Assembly (NCBI RefSeq): GCF_002005225.1
Contig: NZ_CP019724.1
Location: 2,854,501 to 2,918,500, forward strand
DNA length: 64,000 bases
Reading direction: 5' to 3'
Origin: Streptomyces pactum
Lineage (GTDB): Bacteria > Actinomycetota > Actinomycetes > Streptomycetales > Streptomycetaceae
Each line of letters begins with the position of its first letter. The first letter of the stretch is position 1. The notes below the pieces were generated by a model. It was not told the DNA's origin and made no database searches. It worked only from the letters and a program-made list of their open reading frames with translations. The translations under genes were made by a program, and so were the position numbers. Shown here piece by piece: positions 1 through 9,600 of the stretch.

Positions 1-752
1 TCACCGACCTGCACCCGGATTCCGCCGAGGACCCGGGGGTCCACGTCGAGGTTGAGGTGCATCGGGCGGCCGTAGACCTTCGCGAGGGCCGCGCCGAGGC
101 GCCGCTTCTGCGTGTCGCTCAGCGGTACCGCCGAGGTGACGACGGCGACCATGCGGTCCCGCCGGTCGGCGGCGAGCTTGGACAGGGATTCGAGTCCCGA
201 CTCCAGGCTACGTCCCCGCGGCGCGGTGACAAGCCGCGTCACCAGACGCTCGGTGGTCACGTCCGCCCGGCCGCCGAGCAGGCTGCGCAGCAGCTCACTC
301 TTGGCCGGGGTGGTGGCCGAGCGGTTGGTCAGCGCGGCGCGCAGCTCGGTGTTCGAGGAGACGATCCGGCCGAACCGGAACAGCTCGTCCTCGACGTTGT
401 CGAGCCGGCCCGCCTTCTGCGCGGCGGTGAGGTCGGCGGTGTCCGCCAGCTCCTCCAGCGCGTCCACCAGGTCGCGTGACTGCGACCAGCGGGAGCGCAC
501 CATGCCGGCCACCAGGTCAGCGGCGGGGCCGCTGACCTGGGTGCCGAGGAGGCGCTGGGCGAGCTCCGCCTTGGCCTCGCCGGCCTGCGCCGGGTCGGTG
601 AGGGCCCGACGCAGCGACACCTCGCGGTGGAGCAGCGCGGTGACGGAGGCCAGCTCGTCGGCGAGCGAGCCGGCGTCCACGGACGTGGAGTCCGTCAGCG
701 CGTCGAGACGCTCGCGTGCGGCAGCCAGGGCCTCGCGGCTCGCTCCGTTCAT
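1..752 (-). CDS. atpH: ATP synthase F1 delta subunit, partial at left edge
   Basis: Delta (OSCP-like) subunit of the cytoplasmic F1 stalk, linking the F1 head to the Fo b-dimer. The frame is open from the ATG at 752 down to base 1, about 250 residues; the C-terminus lies outside the window. The N-terminal part has the alpha-helical Ala/Leu/Glu-rich pattern of the family, and the visible end reads VDPRVLGGIRVQVG, the conserved C-terminal delta motif. The start overlaps the atpF stop as ATGA, indicating translational coupling. It is the fifth gene of an atpI-B-E-F-H run, the usual actinobacterial order, so the alpha, gamma, beta and epsilon genes should lie further left. Confidence 0.95.
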   Translation of the reverse strand, partial: MNGASREALAAARERLDALTDSTSVDAGSLADELASVTALLHREVSLRRALTDPAQAGEAKAELAQRLLGTQVSGPAADLVAGMVRSRWSQSRDLVDALEELADTADLTAAQKAGRLDNVEDELFRFGRIVSSNTELRAALTNRSATTPAKSELLRSLLGGRADVTTERLVTRLVTAPRGRSLESGLESLSKLAADRRDRMVAVVTSAVPLSDTQKRRLGAALAKVYGRPMHLNLDVDPRVLGGIRVQVG

Positions 753-1309
753 CGGGTTGCCTCTGCCTTCGTCGCCTTGTCGTCCAGCTCGTCCAGGAAG
801 CGGTCGATGACGCGGCTCTGCCGGGCGTGGTCCTCGAGGGACTCGCCGACGAGCTTGCCGGCCAGCTGAGTGGCCAACTGTCCGACGTCCTGGCGCAGCG
901 CGGACGCGGCGGCCTTGCGGTCGGCCTGGATCTGGGCGTGACCGGCGGCGATGATCTCCTCACGCTGCCGCTGGCCTTCCGCGCGCATCTCGGCGATGAG
1001 CGTGGCGCCCTGCTCCTGCGCCTCCTGGCGCAGGCGCGCGGCCTCGTGCCGGGCCTCGGCGAGCTGGGCCTTGTACTGCTCGAGGACGCTCTGGGCCTCG
1101 GTCTGCGCGGCCTCGGCCTTCTCGATACCGCCCTCGATGGCCTCGCGTCGCTGCTCCAGAACCTTGTTGATGTTCGGAAGGAGCTTCTTGCCCAGGACAA
1201 AGAAGACGATCGCGAAGGCGATCAGACCGATGATGAGCTCGGGGATCGCCGGGATGAGAGGGTTCTGCGCCTCTTCCTCAGCCGCCAGCGTTACCAGGGG
1301 CGAGATCAC
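749..1309 (-). CDS. atpF: ATP synthase Fo subunit b
   Basis: Membrane-anchored b subunit (186 residues) forming the peripheral stalk. One hydrophobic segment (about residues 23-40, IPELIIGLIAFAIVFFVLG) is followed by a long charged, Ala/Glu/Gln-rich helix that would form the right-handed coiled coil and end at the delta-binding region. The start is a GTG at 1309-1307, preceded by an AAGGA ribosome site 6 nt upstream. The stop overlaps the atpH ATG. The gap to atpE is 42 bp, so the genes are surely co-transcribed. Length and layout are normal for Streptomyces. Confidence 0.96.
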   Translation of the reverse strand: MISPLVTLAAEEEAQNPLIPAIPELIIGLIAFAIVFFVLGKKLLPNINKVLEQRREAIEGGIEKAEAAQTEAQSVLEQYKAQLAEARHEAARLRQEAQEQGATLIAEMRAEGQRQREEIIAAGHAQIQADRKAAASALRQDVGQLATQLAGKLVGESLEDHARQSRVIDRFLDELDDKATKAEATR

Positions 1310-1351
1310 GTCAGTTCCTTCCGTCGAAGTTTCTCGTCGGCCAGGACCGGA

Positions 1352-2480
<1,129 letters not shown>

Positions 2481-2702
2481 CGCGAGCTCCTTCAGCGTGG
2501 CGCATGGGTACGGCAACCTCGATGTGTCGGCGCGGTATGCGACCGCGAGACGGCACTGGACTGGATTTGCGGATATGGGGGCGGCGACTGGGGTCCGAGC
2601 CGTGAAGCGTCACAGGCACGGCTGCCACCCACGCCAGCTCTGCCGCAGTTGTGGCGAGACGATAGCAAATGAGCGGAAGCCTCCTTACGCCGACCCTACG
2701 GG

Positions 2703-3116
2703 TCACGATGGCGTCCGGGCTGTGTCCGGCTCCACGTAGAGGACCTTGGCCTTCATATGGGAGCGCACTTGCGCCGCGATCCAGACCAGGGTGGCAGCGA
2801 GCAGTGTGAAGGCGAAGCACTTCGGGTTGAAGGCGGAGCTGCTCCGCAGGGCGGTCAGGACGACCATCAACAGCAGGATCTGTGTGGTGTAGACCAGCAG
2901 CCCCATCATCTGGAAGAGATGAGGCAGGGAGCGCGCCGTCCGTTGCAGGACCATGAGGCCGCTGACCATGAACAGCACGACGAGAAGGGTGCCGAAGGCG
3001 GCGCCGAGCGCACCCTTGCTGCCGACCACGGCGGCACTGACCGCGACTCCGACCATGCCCGCGGCAACGGTGGGCAGTGCGCAGTGCAGAAGTGTTCGTA
3101 CGTCGTTGGACTGCAT
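2703..3116 (-). CDS. atpI: ATP synthase protein I-like membrane protein
   Basis: 137-residue hydrophobic protein with about four membrane segments, in the AtpI position ahead of atpB. AtpI-type proteins assist c-ring assembly or Mg2+ handling; this role comes from family and position, as AtpI diverges quickly. The segments are roughly residues 12-30, 38-56, 69-88 and 98-115, with a short charged C-terminus. The start is ATG, preceded by GGAGGAG about 6 nt upstream. It is the first gene of the atp operon, with 268 bp upstream before the dehydrogenase gene on the same strand; that gap holds a Crp-like box and probably the operon promoter. Confidence 0.88.
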   Translation of the reverse strand: MQSNDVRTLLHCALPTVAAGMVGVAVSAAVVGSKGALGAAFGTLLVVLFMVSGLMVLQRTARSLPHLFQMMGLLVYTTQILLLMVVLTALRSSSAFNPKCFAFTLLAATLVWIAAQVRSHMKAKVLYVEPDTARTPS

Positions 3117-3246
3117 GGTGGCAGCTCCTCCGGCGAAGTCTGGGGGACGGTGCAGGTCGTCGAGCGACGACAGTATCCCGAGAGCGCGAGGCAGAACTCA
3201 CCGGGCGGCCGGTCGGGACCGGCACACCGCACGCTATCTGGGATCT

Positions 3247-3262
3247 CGTGAACCGTATCACA
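3247..3262. promoter_or_regulatory. Crp-like operator upstream of atpI
   Basis: The bases read CGTGAACCGTATCACA, that is GTGA-N6-TCAC, the core of the Crp/Fnr-family consensus. It sits in the most AT-rich part of the 268-bp gap (3117-3384), about 135 bp upstream of the atpI start. No other gene lies in that gap. A short inverted repeat (GCCGGT/ACCGGC, 3208-3223) is also present without a T-tract, so it is not a convincing terminator. Streptomyces Crp is known to bind GTGA-N6-TCAC sites; control of atp here is inference. Confidence 0.5.
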
Positions 3263-3384
3263 AACTATTTGATGAGGTCTTTACCTCGAAGGTGTGCTCG
3301 CTGTCACACGGACAGGCCAAGTGCCAGGTCGGCGCGGTGACAGGGAGTGCCGGAGCTGGTATGCGACCGTGATCGCAGCGGCCG

Positions 3385-4353
3385 TCAGTAGGTGTGGAAG
3401 CCCCGCCCGGACTTCCTGCCGAGCAGACCGCCGTCGACCATCCTGGACAGCAGCGGGGGCACCGCGTGGGCGGGCTCCTTGAACTCCTCGTACAGGGCGG
3501 CGCCGATGGCGGCGACGGTGTCCAGGCCGATGAGGTCGGCCAGTGCCAGCGGCCCCATCGGATGGGAACAGCCCAGCGTCATCGCTTTGTCGATGTTCTC
3601 CGCGTCGGCGTAGCCCGCCTCGTACATCCGGATCGCGGACAGGAGGTAGGGGACGAGCAGCGCGTTGACGACGAAGCCGGAGCGGTCGCCGACGTGGATC
3701 GCCTGCTTGCCGAGGACGCCGGTGACGAAGTCCTCGGCGGTGCGCCGGGCGCGGTCGTCGGTCAGCAGCGTGCTGACCACCTCCACGAGCCGCAGCACCG
3801 GGGCCGGGTTGAAGAAGTGCAGGCCCAGGACCTGGCCGGGGCGGTCCGTGGCCCGGGCCAGCTTCATGACCGACAGGGCGGAGGTGTTGGACGCGAGGAT
3901 CGCTTCCGGATCCTCGACGACCTCGTCCAGGGTCCGGAAGACCCGCAGCTTGGTGGGCTCGTGCTCCGGGGCCGCCTCGAGCACCAACTGGCGGTCGCGC
4001 AGACCGGCGAGATCGGTGGTGAACCGCACCCGCGCCAGGGCCGCGTCGCGGTCCTCCTCGGTGACCTTGCCCCGGCGGACGCCGGCGGCGAGGGAGCGTT
4101 CCAGCCTGGCGCGGCCCCGCGCGATCCCCTCCGGTCCCGAAGCGGCGACCAGCACGTCACGCCCGGCCCGGGCGCACACCTCGGCCAGCCCCGCCCCCAT
4201 CACCCCGCACCCGACCACGCCGACGCGCCGGATCGCCGGGGCCGCCGCGGTCGTCCCCGACGCGGCGGACTTCGCCTCCGGGTCGGGTGCCGGGGGCGTT
4301 CCGGTCGCCGGGGGCGTTCCGGGCGTCGCGGAGGAAGCCGTCACGGTGCTCAT
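3385..4353 (-). CDS. 3-hydroxyacyl-CoA (3-hydroxybutyryl-CoA) dehydrogenase
   Basis: 322-residue NAD(P)-dependent dehydrogenase of the FadB N-terminal/Hbd family. The Rossmann motif GVVGCGVMG spans residues 45-53. Further family marks are SNTSALSV, LHFFNPAPVLRLVEVV (catalytic His and Glu), the second-domain GFVVNALLVP, HPMGPLALADLIGLD, and the C-terminal GRKSGRGFHTY. An unusual 40-residue Ala/Pro/Thr-rich extension precedes the domain; the ATG is supported by AAGGAG 7 nt upstream. It should interconvert acetoacetyl-CoA and 3-hydroxybutyryl-CoA, giving the crotonyl-CoA precursor for the reductase just upstream, and so supply ethylmalonyl-CoA for one PKS module. Substrate is inferred from context. 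Confidence 0.9.
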   Translation of the reverse strand: MSTVTASSATPGTPPATGTPPAPDPEAKSAASGTTAAAPAIRRVGVVGCGVMGAGLAEVCARAGRDVLVAASGPEGIARGRARLERSLAAGVRRGKVTEEDRDAALARVRFTTDLAGLRDRQLVLEAAPEHEPTKLRVFRTLDEVVEDPEAILASNTSALSVMKLARATDRPGQVLGLHFFNPAPVLRLVEVVSTLLTDDRARRTAEDFVTGVLGKQAIHVGDRSGFVVNALLVPYLLSAIRMYEAGYADAENIDKAMTLGCSHPMGPLALADLIGLDTVAAIGAALYEEFKEPAHAVPPLLSRMVDGGLLGRKSGRGFHTY

Positions 4354-4451
4354 CTCACATCTCCTTCGGATCCTGTGGACCGTGCCCGGCGGTGCGTACG
4401 GGGGCGAAGCCGGCCGGAATCGGGGGTACGGGGCGGGCGCGGCCGCGGGTG

Positions 4452-4486
4452 CGCCCGGCAGGCCCTTCGCGAGGGCCTGCCGGGCG
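4452..4486 (-). terminator. GC-rich hairpin between ccr and the dehydrogenase gene
   Basis: A perfect 14-bp inverted repeat (CGCCCGGCAGGCCC / GGGCCTGCCGGGCG) with a 7-nt loop, 23 bp after the ccr stop. There is no T-tract, as is common for Streptomyces terminators. It lies inside a same-strand gene pair, so it may act as an attenuator or mRNA stabiliser rather than a full stop. Confidence 0.6.
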
Positions 4487-4508
4487 GGAAGTGGACCCGT
4501 CGGTGGTG

Positions 4509-5852
4509 TCAGGCGGTGGGGGCGAGGTCGCGCAGGAGGTCGAGGCGCTTCTCCCCCACGCGGGCGCGCAGATCGGGGTCGGTCACGCCCTGGCCGGGAC
4601 CGTCGGCCAGGCACAGGACGCCGACCTTGCCGATGTGGCGGTTGGCCTGCACCGAGCGGGCCGCCTCGGCGATCTCCGCGAGGGGGTACACCGCGGAGAG
4701 GGTAGGCACGATCCGGCCGCTGGAGATCAGCCGGTTCAGCTCCCACTGCTCCTGGAGGTTCGCGGCGTGGCTGCCGATGATGCGCTTGAGCTTCATCCAC
4801 AGGTACCGGTTGTCGTACCCGTGCTGATAGCCCGTGCTGGAGCCGCAGGTCACCACCGTGCCGCCGCGGCGGACGACGAACACCGAGATCGGGAAGGTGG
4901 CCCGGCCGACGTGTTCGAAGACGATGTGCGGGTCCTCCCCCACTTCCCGGCGGATGATGCGGCCGAGCCGTTTGCCGGCCTCGATCACCGCCGTCGGGTC
5001 GTCCGCCGTACGGTCGTCGAGGCCGATCTCCCGACGGTCGATCACCACGTCGCAGCCCAGCCGCCGGGCCGCCTCGGCCTTGGCGGGCGAGCTGACCACG
5101 CCGACCGGGATCCCGCCGCCGTTCTTGACCAGTTGCACCGCGTAGGCGCCGAGGCCGCCGGCCGCGCCCCAGACCAGTACGACGTCGCCCTGCTTCATCC
5201 GGGCCCCCCGGTCGCCGACCAGCATCCGGTAGGCGGTCCCCGCGCACAGCGGGTTGCAGGCGGCCTCCTCCCAGGTGAGGTGGCCGGGCTTGGGGATGAG
5301 CTGGCTGGCCCGCACCACCGCGTAGTGGGCCAGACCGCCGAAGTTGGTCTCGAAGCCCCAGATGCGCTGTTCGGCGCCGAGCATCCCGTCGGCCTGGGTG
5401 GCCGCTTCCTGGTCGTCGACCTGGACACAGCTCACCACCACGTGGTCGCCGGTCTTCCAGTGCCGTACGCCGGACCCGGCGCGCACCACCACACCGGCCC
5501 CGTCGGAACCCAGCACGTGGTACGGCTGGTCGTGCCGCGCCGCCCAGCCGCCCTGTGCGGCGAAGTTCCGCAGGAAGCGGAAGGTGGACAGCGGTTCGAA
5601 GATCGCCGACCACACGGTGTTGTAGTTGACGGCGCTGGCCATGACGGCCACCAGCACCTCGTCCGGCGCCAGTTCGGGCATCGGCACCTGCCCGACGCGC
5701 AGCGACTTCCGGACATCCTTGTCGGCCACGCCCTGGAACATCTCGGCGTCCTCGGCGCGCAGGTAGGCCGCGGTGTACTCCGTGGGCGGTGCGAGGCCGT
5801 CGAGTTCCTCCGGGGGCGCGCCCGCCCGCACCGCTTCGGACAGAGAGGTCAT
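4509..5852 (-). CDS. ccr: Crotonyl-CoA carboxylase/reductase
   Basis: 447-residue medium-chain dehydrogenase/reductase that reductively carboxylates crotonyl-CoA to (2S)-ethylmalonyl-CoA with NADPH and CO2. The four CO2-binding residues known from Kitasatospora setae Ccr (N81, F170, E171, H365) line up at a constant offset as N78, F167, E168 and H362, marking it as a carboxylase and not only a reductase. The NADPH loop is WGAAGGLGAYAVQL (about 228-241). The AT of module 8 is the single predicted user of its product, the C20 ethyl branch of oligomycin. The start is ATG with GGAAAGG upstream, and the gene lies in line with the dehydrogenase gene. Confidence 0.96.
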   Translation of the reverse strand: MTSLSEAVRAGAPPEELDGLAPPTEYTAAYLRAEDAEMFQGVADKDVRKSLRVGQVPMPELAPDEVLVAVMASAVNYNTVWSAIFEPLSTFRFLRNFAAQGGWAARHDQPYHVLGSDGAGVVVRAGSGVRHWKTGDHVVVSCVQVDDQEAATQADGMLGAEQRIWGFETNFGGLAHYAVVRASQLIPKPGHLTWEEAACNPLCAGTAYRMLVGDRGARMKQGDVVLVWGAAGGLGAYAVQLVKNGGGIPVGVVSSPAKAEAARRLGCDVVIDRREIGLDDRTADDPTAVIEAGKRLGRIIRREVGEDPHIVFEHVGRATFPISVFVVRRGGTVVTCGSSTGYQHGYDNRYLWMKLKRIIGSHAANLQEQWELNRLISSGRIVPTLSAVYPLAEIAEAARSVQANRHIGKVGVLCLADGPGQGVTDPDLRARVGEKRLDLLRDLAPTA

Positions 5853-5913
5853 GGTTCGCCTTTCCCGGGATGCGCACGCCCGAGCGCCGGTCCGTGCGCC
5901 GCATGGTCGGTCC

Positions 5914-6417
5914 CTAGTCGCGGTAGCAGTGCACCTCGTCGGCGGGAATCCAGTCGCCGTTCTCCTCGAATTTGACGAAACCGCGCTTCACGTAGTGATT
6001 CTCGTCGACGATTTCGTACCGCTCCTTGAGCAGGAAAGTCTTGCCGAACCCTATGCACTCGCCGACGAAAGCCAGCCGGCCGTCCTCCCAGCCCCCGGCG
6101 GTGAGGAGCGTGCGATTTCCCCAGTCGTCGTAGTAGTAGCCGGAGAATGCCGAGTCCGACTCGACCCACTGGACGACGAAACGTCCCGTGAGGTCGTGCT
6201 CCGGAACTCGCTGCGTCATCTCGTAGGCGTGTCCGGAGAAGGTGGACGCCGTGTTCCAGGAGGCGATCCCCTTGGTGGGCGGGTCGGCGGTGAAATTCGT
6301 CCACTCCGCACGGAAGTCGCCGAGCAGGAAATTCAGGTCGGTCATCTTCTCCGGGGCCGGCGGCTTGGTGAATTGCTGTTCCCCGGACGGTGTGGATTCC
6401 TGCTCGGAGATACTCAT
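5914..6417 (-). CDS. Small DUF1579/lipocalin-like protein; candidate OlmO-type spiroacetal cyclase
   Basis: 167 residues with no signal peptide or membrane segment. The pattern resembles DUF1579-type beta-barrels: [12 protein letters not shown] near the start (28-39), a Trp/Tyr-rich middle ([20 protein letters not shown], 83-102), [13 protein letters not shown] (108-120), and a closing [16 protein letters not shown] did not recognise catalytic residues. I recall that oligomycin and ossamycin need a small dedicated spiroacetal cyclase (OlmO/OssO), OlmO coming from a gene missed in older annotations. This is the only unassigned gene in the window, so it is the best candidate, by inference. I chose the ATG at 6417; one at 6435 is in frame, and neither has a strong ribosome site. 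It is divergent from the PKS gene at 6620. Confidence 0.6.
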   Translation of the reverse strand: MSISEQESTPSGEQQFTKPPAPEKMTDLNFLLGDFRAEWTNFTADPPTKGIASWNTASTFSGHAYEMTQRVPEHDLTGRFVVQWVESDSAFSGYYYDDWGNRTLLTAGGWEDGRLAFVGECIGFGKTFLLKERYEIVDENHYVKRGFVKFEENGDWIPADEVHCYRD

Positions 6418-6448
6418 TGCGGGACGAGCCCCCATCCTGAATGACGCA

Positions 6449-6460
6449 AGGAAATTTCCT
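6449..6460. promoter_or_regulatory. Perfect 12-bp palindrome at the predicted start of transcription
   Basis: AGGAAATTTCCT is exactly self-complementary and unusually AT-rich for this genome. It overlaps the predicted transcription start of the minus-strand supply and tailoring genes in the 202-bp divergent region (6418-6619), which suits an operator. The binding protein is unknown. Confidence 0.4.
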
Positions 6461-6462
6461 GC

Positions 6463-6493
6463 ATGCTATGCATCGAGTGACCCCTGTCGCCAA
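6463..6493 (-). promoter_or_regulatory. Candidate promoter for the OlmO-candidate/ccr/dehydrogenase genes
   Basis: On the minus strand, TTGGCG (6493-6488) and TAGCAT (6468-6463) are separated by 19 bp, close to the Streptomyces TTGACN/TAGRNT pattern. Transcription would start near 6456, about 40 nt before the ATG. This is pattern matching only; the spacing is slightly long. Confidence 0.35.
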
Positions 6494-6566
6494 CCCCTAT
6501 TGCCTCCTCATTCACAGGGGCCCGGATGCTGGGGTGGCTGCGGGGACGCGGTTAGGGGCGATCAGC

Positions 6567-6598
6567 GCATACCTTCGGCGCCGAAGGGCGCGGTATGC
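6567..6598 (+). promoter_or_regulatory. Nested palindromes in the leader of the module 10-11 PKS gene
   Basis: A perfect 16-bp palindrome, CCTTCGGCGCCGAAGG (6572-6587), lies inside a second repeat GCATACC (6567-6573) / GGTATGC (6592-6598). The two share bases, so the RNA could fold in two exclusive ways. The element ends 21 nt before the GTG start and could be an operator or leader structure. Confidence 0.45.
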
Positions 6599-6619
6599 CA
6601 ATCTCTGGGGCGGGTTCAG

Positions 6620-9600
6620 GTGACGAACGAAGCGCAGCTTGTTGATTACCTCAAGAAGATGGCAGCCGACCTGCGGCAGGCTCATCGGCGCATCAGGAAA
6701 CTCGAGGCCGAGGGCGCCGAACCCGTCGCCATCGTCGGGATGGCCTGCCGGCTGCCCGGTGGCGTCGGCTCCCCCGACGAGCTGTGGGACCTCATGGTGC
6801 GCGGCGAGGACGCCGTCACCGGCATGCCCACCGACCGCGGTTGGGACCTGGGCGCCCTCTACGACCCGGATCCGGACCGCCCCGGCACCTCGTACGCCAT
6901 GGAGGGCGGGTTCGTCACCGGCGCCACCGAGTTCGACGCCGAGTTCTTCGGGATCTCTCCGCGCGAGGCCCTGGCGATGGACCCGCAGCAGCGGTTGCTG
7001 CTTGAGACCGCGTGGGAGGCCCTGGAGAACACCGGGCTGGATCCGCGCTCCCTGGCCGGCTCGCGCACCGGTGTGTTCACCGGCCTGATGTACCACGACT
7101 ACGCCACCGGTTCGGGCCCGCTGCCCGATGAGGTCGAGGGCTACCTGAGTACGGGCACGGCCGCCAGCGTGGCCTCGGGGCGGATCTCGTACTTCCTCGG
7201 CCTGGAAGGCCCGGCCGTCACCCTGGACACCGCCTGCTCCTCGTCCCTGGTCACCCTGCATCTCGCGGTGCAGGCACTGCGCGACGAGGAGTGCGATCTG
7301 GCGCTGGCGGGCGGTGCGACGGTCATGTCCACCCCGGCCACGTTCGTGGAGAACTCCCGGCAGCGCGGCCTGGCCCGCGACGGCAGGTGCAAGTCGTTCG
7401 CCGCCGCGGCGGACGGCGTCGGCTGGGGCGAGGGCTCCGCGCTGCTGGTCGTCGAACGGCTCTCGGACGCCCGGCGCAAGGGACACCAGGTCCTGGCGGT
7501 GGTGCGGGGCAGCGCGGTCAACCAGGACGGCGCCTCCAACGGTCTCACCTCGCCCAACGGCCCCTCGCAGCAGCGGGTGATCCGCCAGGCCCTGGAGTCC
7601 GCCCGGCTCGGACCCGCGGACGTCGACGTGGTGGAGGCGCACGGCACCGGCACGACCCTGGGCGACCCCATCGAGGCGCAGGCCCTGCTCGCCACCTACG
7701 GCCGGGACCGCCCCGCCGACCGCCCGCTGCGGCTGGGCTCGGTCAAGTCCAACATCGGTCACACACAGGCCGCCGCCGGCGCCGCCGGGATCATCAAGAT
7801 GATCCTGTCGATGCGGCACGAACAGGTCCCGCGGTCCCTGCACATCGACCGTCCCACGCCCGAGGTGGACTGGTCGGCGGGTGCGGTGGAGCTGCTGGCC
7901 GAGAACCACCCGTGGCCCCGCACCGACCGGCCCCGGCGAGCCGGGGTGTCCTCGTTCGGGATCAGCGGCACCAACGCCCACGTCGTACTGGAGGAGCCGG
8001 AACCGGAACCGGTCCAGGACGCCGACGAGACCGGCCCGGACGGCACCGCGGGCACCGCGGGCGCCGCGCCGCGGGGCCTGCCGGTCGTACCGGTGGTGCT
8101 GTCGGCGGCCACGGCCGCGGCGCTGCCGGCGCAGGCCGCCCGGCTGCACGCGCACCTGCTGGACCGGCCCGAACTGGCGCTGGACGACGCGGCGTGCGCG
8201 CTGGCGACCACCCGCACCGCCTTCGGGCACCGGGCCGTGGTGGTGGCCGAGGACCGCGCCGACCTGCTGGACAAGCTGGCCGAGCTGGCAGCCGGCGGCA
8301 GCCCCGCCGGGCTCGTGAGCGGCATCGCGGACGAGGTGCGCGGCGCCGTGCTGTTCACCGGACAGGGTGCGCAGCGGCCCGGTATGGGCCAGGAGTTGTA
8401 CGCGGCGTTCCCCTCGTTCGCGAGCGCGCTGGACGACGTGTGCGAGGAACTGGACGCGAGGCTGGACAGGCCGCTGCGTCCGCTGCTGTTCGCCGCCGCC
8501 GACAGCGCCGAGGGACGGCTGCTCGACCGGACGCTGTACACCCAGTCGGCGACGTTCGCGCTCGGAGTGGCGCTGTTCAGGCTGCTGGACGAGTGGGGCG
8601 TGCGCCCGCGGCTGCTGGCCGGGCACTCGGTGGGCGAACTCACCGCCGCCCACGTGTCGGGAATGCTGTCCCTCTCCGACGCGTGCGAACTGGTCACCGC
8701 GCGCGGCCGGCTGATGCAGCGGCTGCCCGAGGGCGGCGCGATGGTCTCGGTGGCGGCGACCGTCGAGGAGGTGCTGCCCCAGCTCGCCGGTCACGAGTCG
8801 GTGGCCGGCATCGCGGCGGTCAACGGGCCCGGCTCGGTGGTGGTGTCGGGCGACGAGGACGTGGTCGTCGCGATCGCGGCGCACTTCACCGGCATGGGAC
8901 GCGCGACCCGCCGGCTCCCGGTGAGCCACGCCTTCCACTCGCCGCTCATGGAGCCGGTGGTGGCGGAACTGCGGCAGGTGGCCGGACGGCTGTCGTTCGG
9001 TGAGCCGGCCATCCCCGTGGTCTCCAGCGTGACGGGCACCCTGCTCGACCCGGCCGACTGGGCGGATCCGGCCTACTGGGCGCGCCAGGTGCGCGAGCCC
9101 GTCGTCTTCCACGAAGTGGTGCGCACCCTCGCCGCAGAGGGTGTGAGCGTCTTTCTCGAACTCGGCGCCGACGCCGCCCTGACCTCCATGGTGGAGGAGA
9201 CCCTGGCGTCGGAGGAGGCCGCGGCCGCCGTCGCCGTACCGGCGCTGCGCCGCAGGCGTTCGGAGGTCCACACGCTGACGGCCCTGCTGGCGCACGCGCA
9301 CACGGCCGGGGCGGGCGTCGACTGGTCGGCGTTCTTCGGCTCCCGCCCGACGCGGCCGGTGCCGCTGCCGACGTACGCCTTCGAGGGCACGCGGTACTGG
9401 CTGCGGGGTGTGCCCGGGCCGGGAGACGTGGCCGCGGCCGGACTCGCGCCCGCCGGGCACCCCCTGCTGGGAGCCACGCTGGTCCCGGCCGCCGAGGGGG
9501 GCCGGCTGTTCACGGGGCGGCTGTCCGTCGAGAGCCATCCGTGGCTGGCGGACCACGCGATCGACGGCACCGCGCTGCTGCCCGGGACCGCCGTGGCCGA

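Noticed and set aside
3208..3223. Short inverted repeat as terminator ahead of the atp operon
   Set aside because: Only a 6-bp stem with no T-tract, and it lies closer to atpI than the Crp-like box, so it is not a convincing terminator.
6242..6619. Upstream in-frame extension of the module 10-11 PKS
   Set aside because: It would overlap the divergent candidate cyclase gene and lacks PKS homology. The docking helix begins right after the GTG at 6620.
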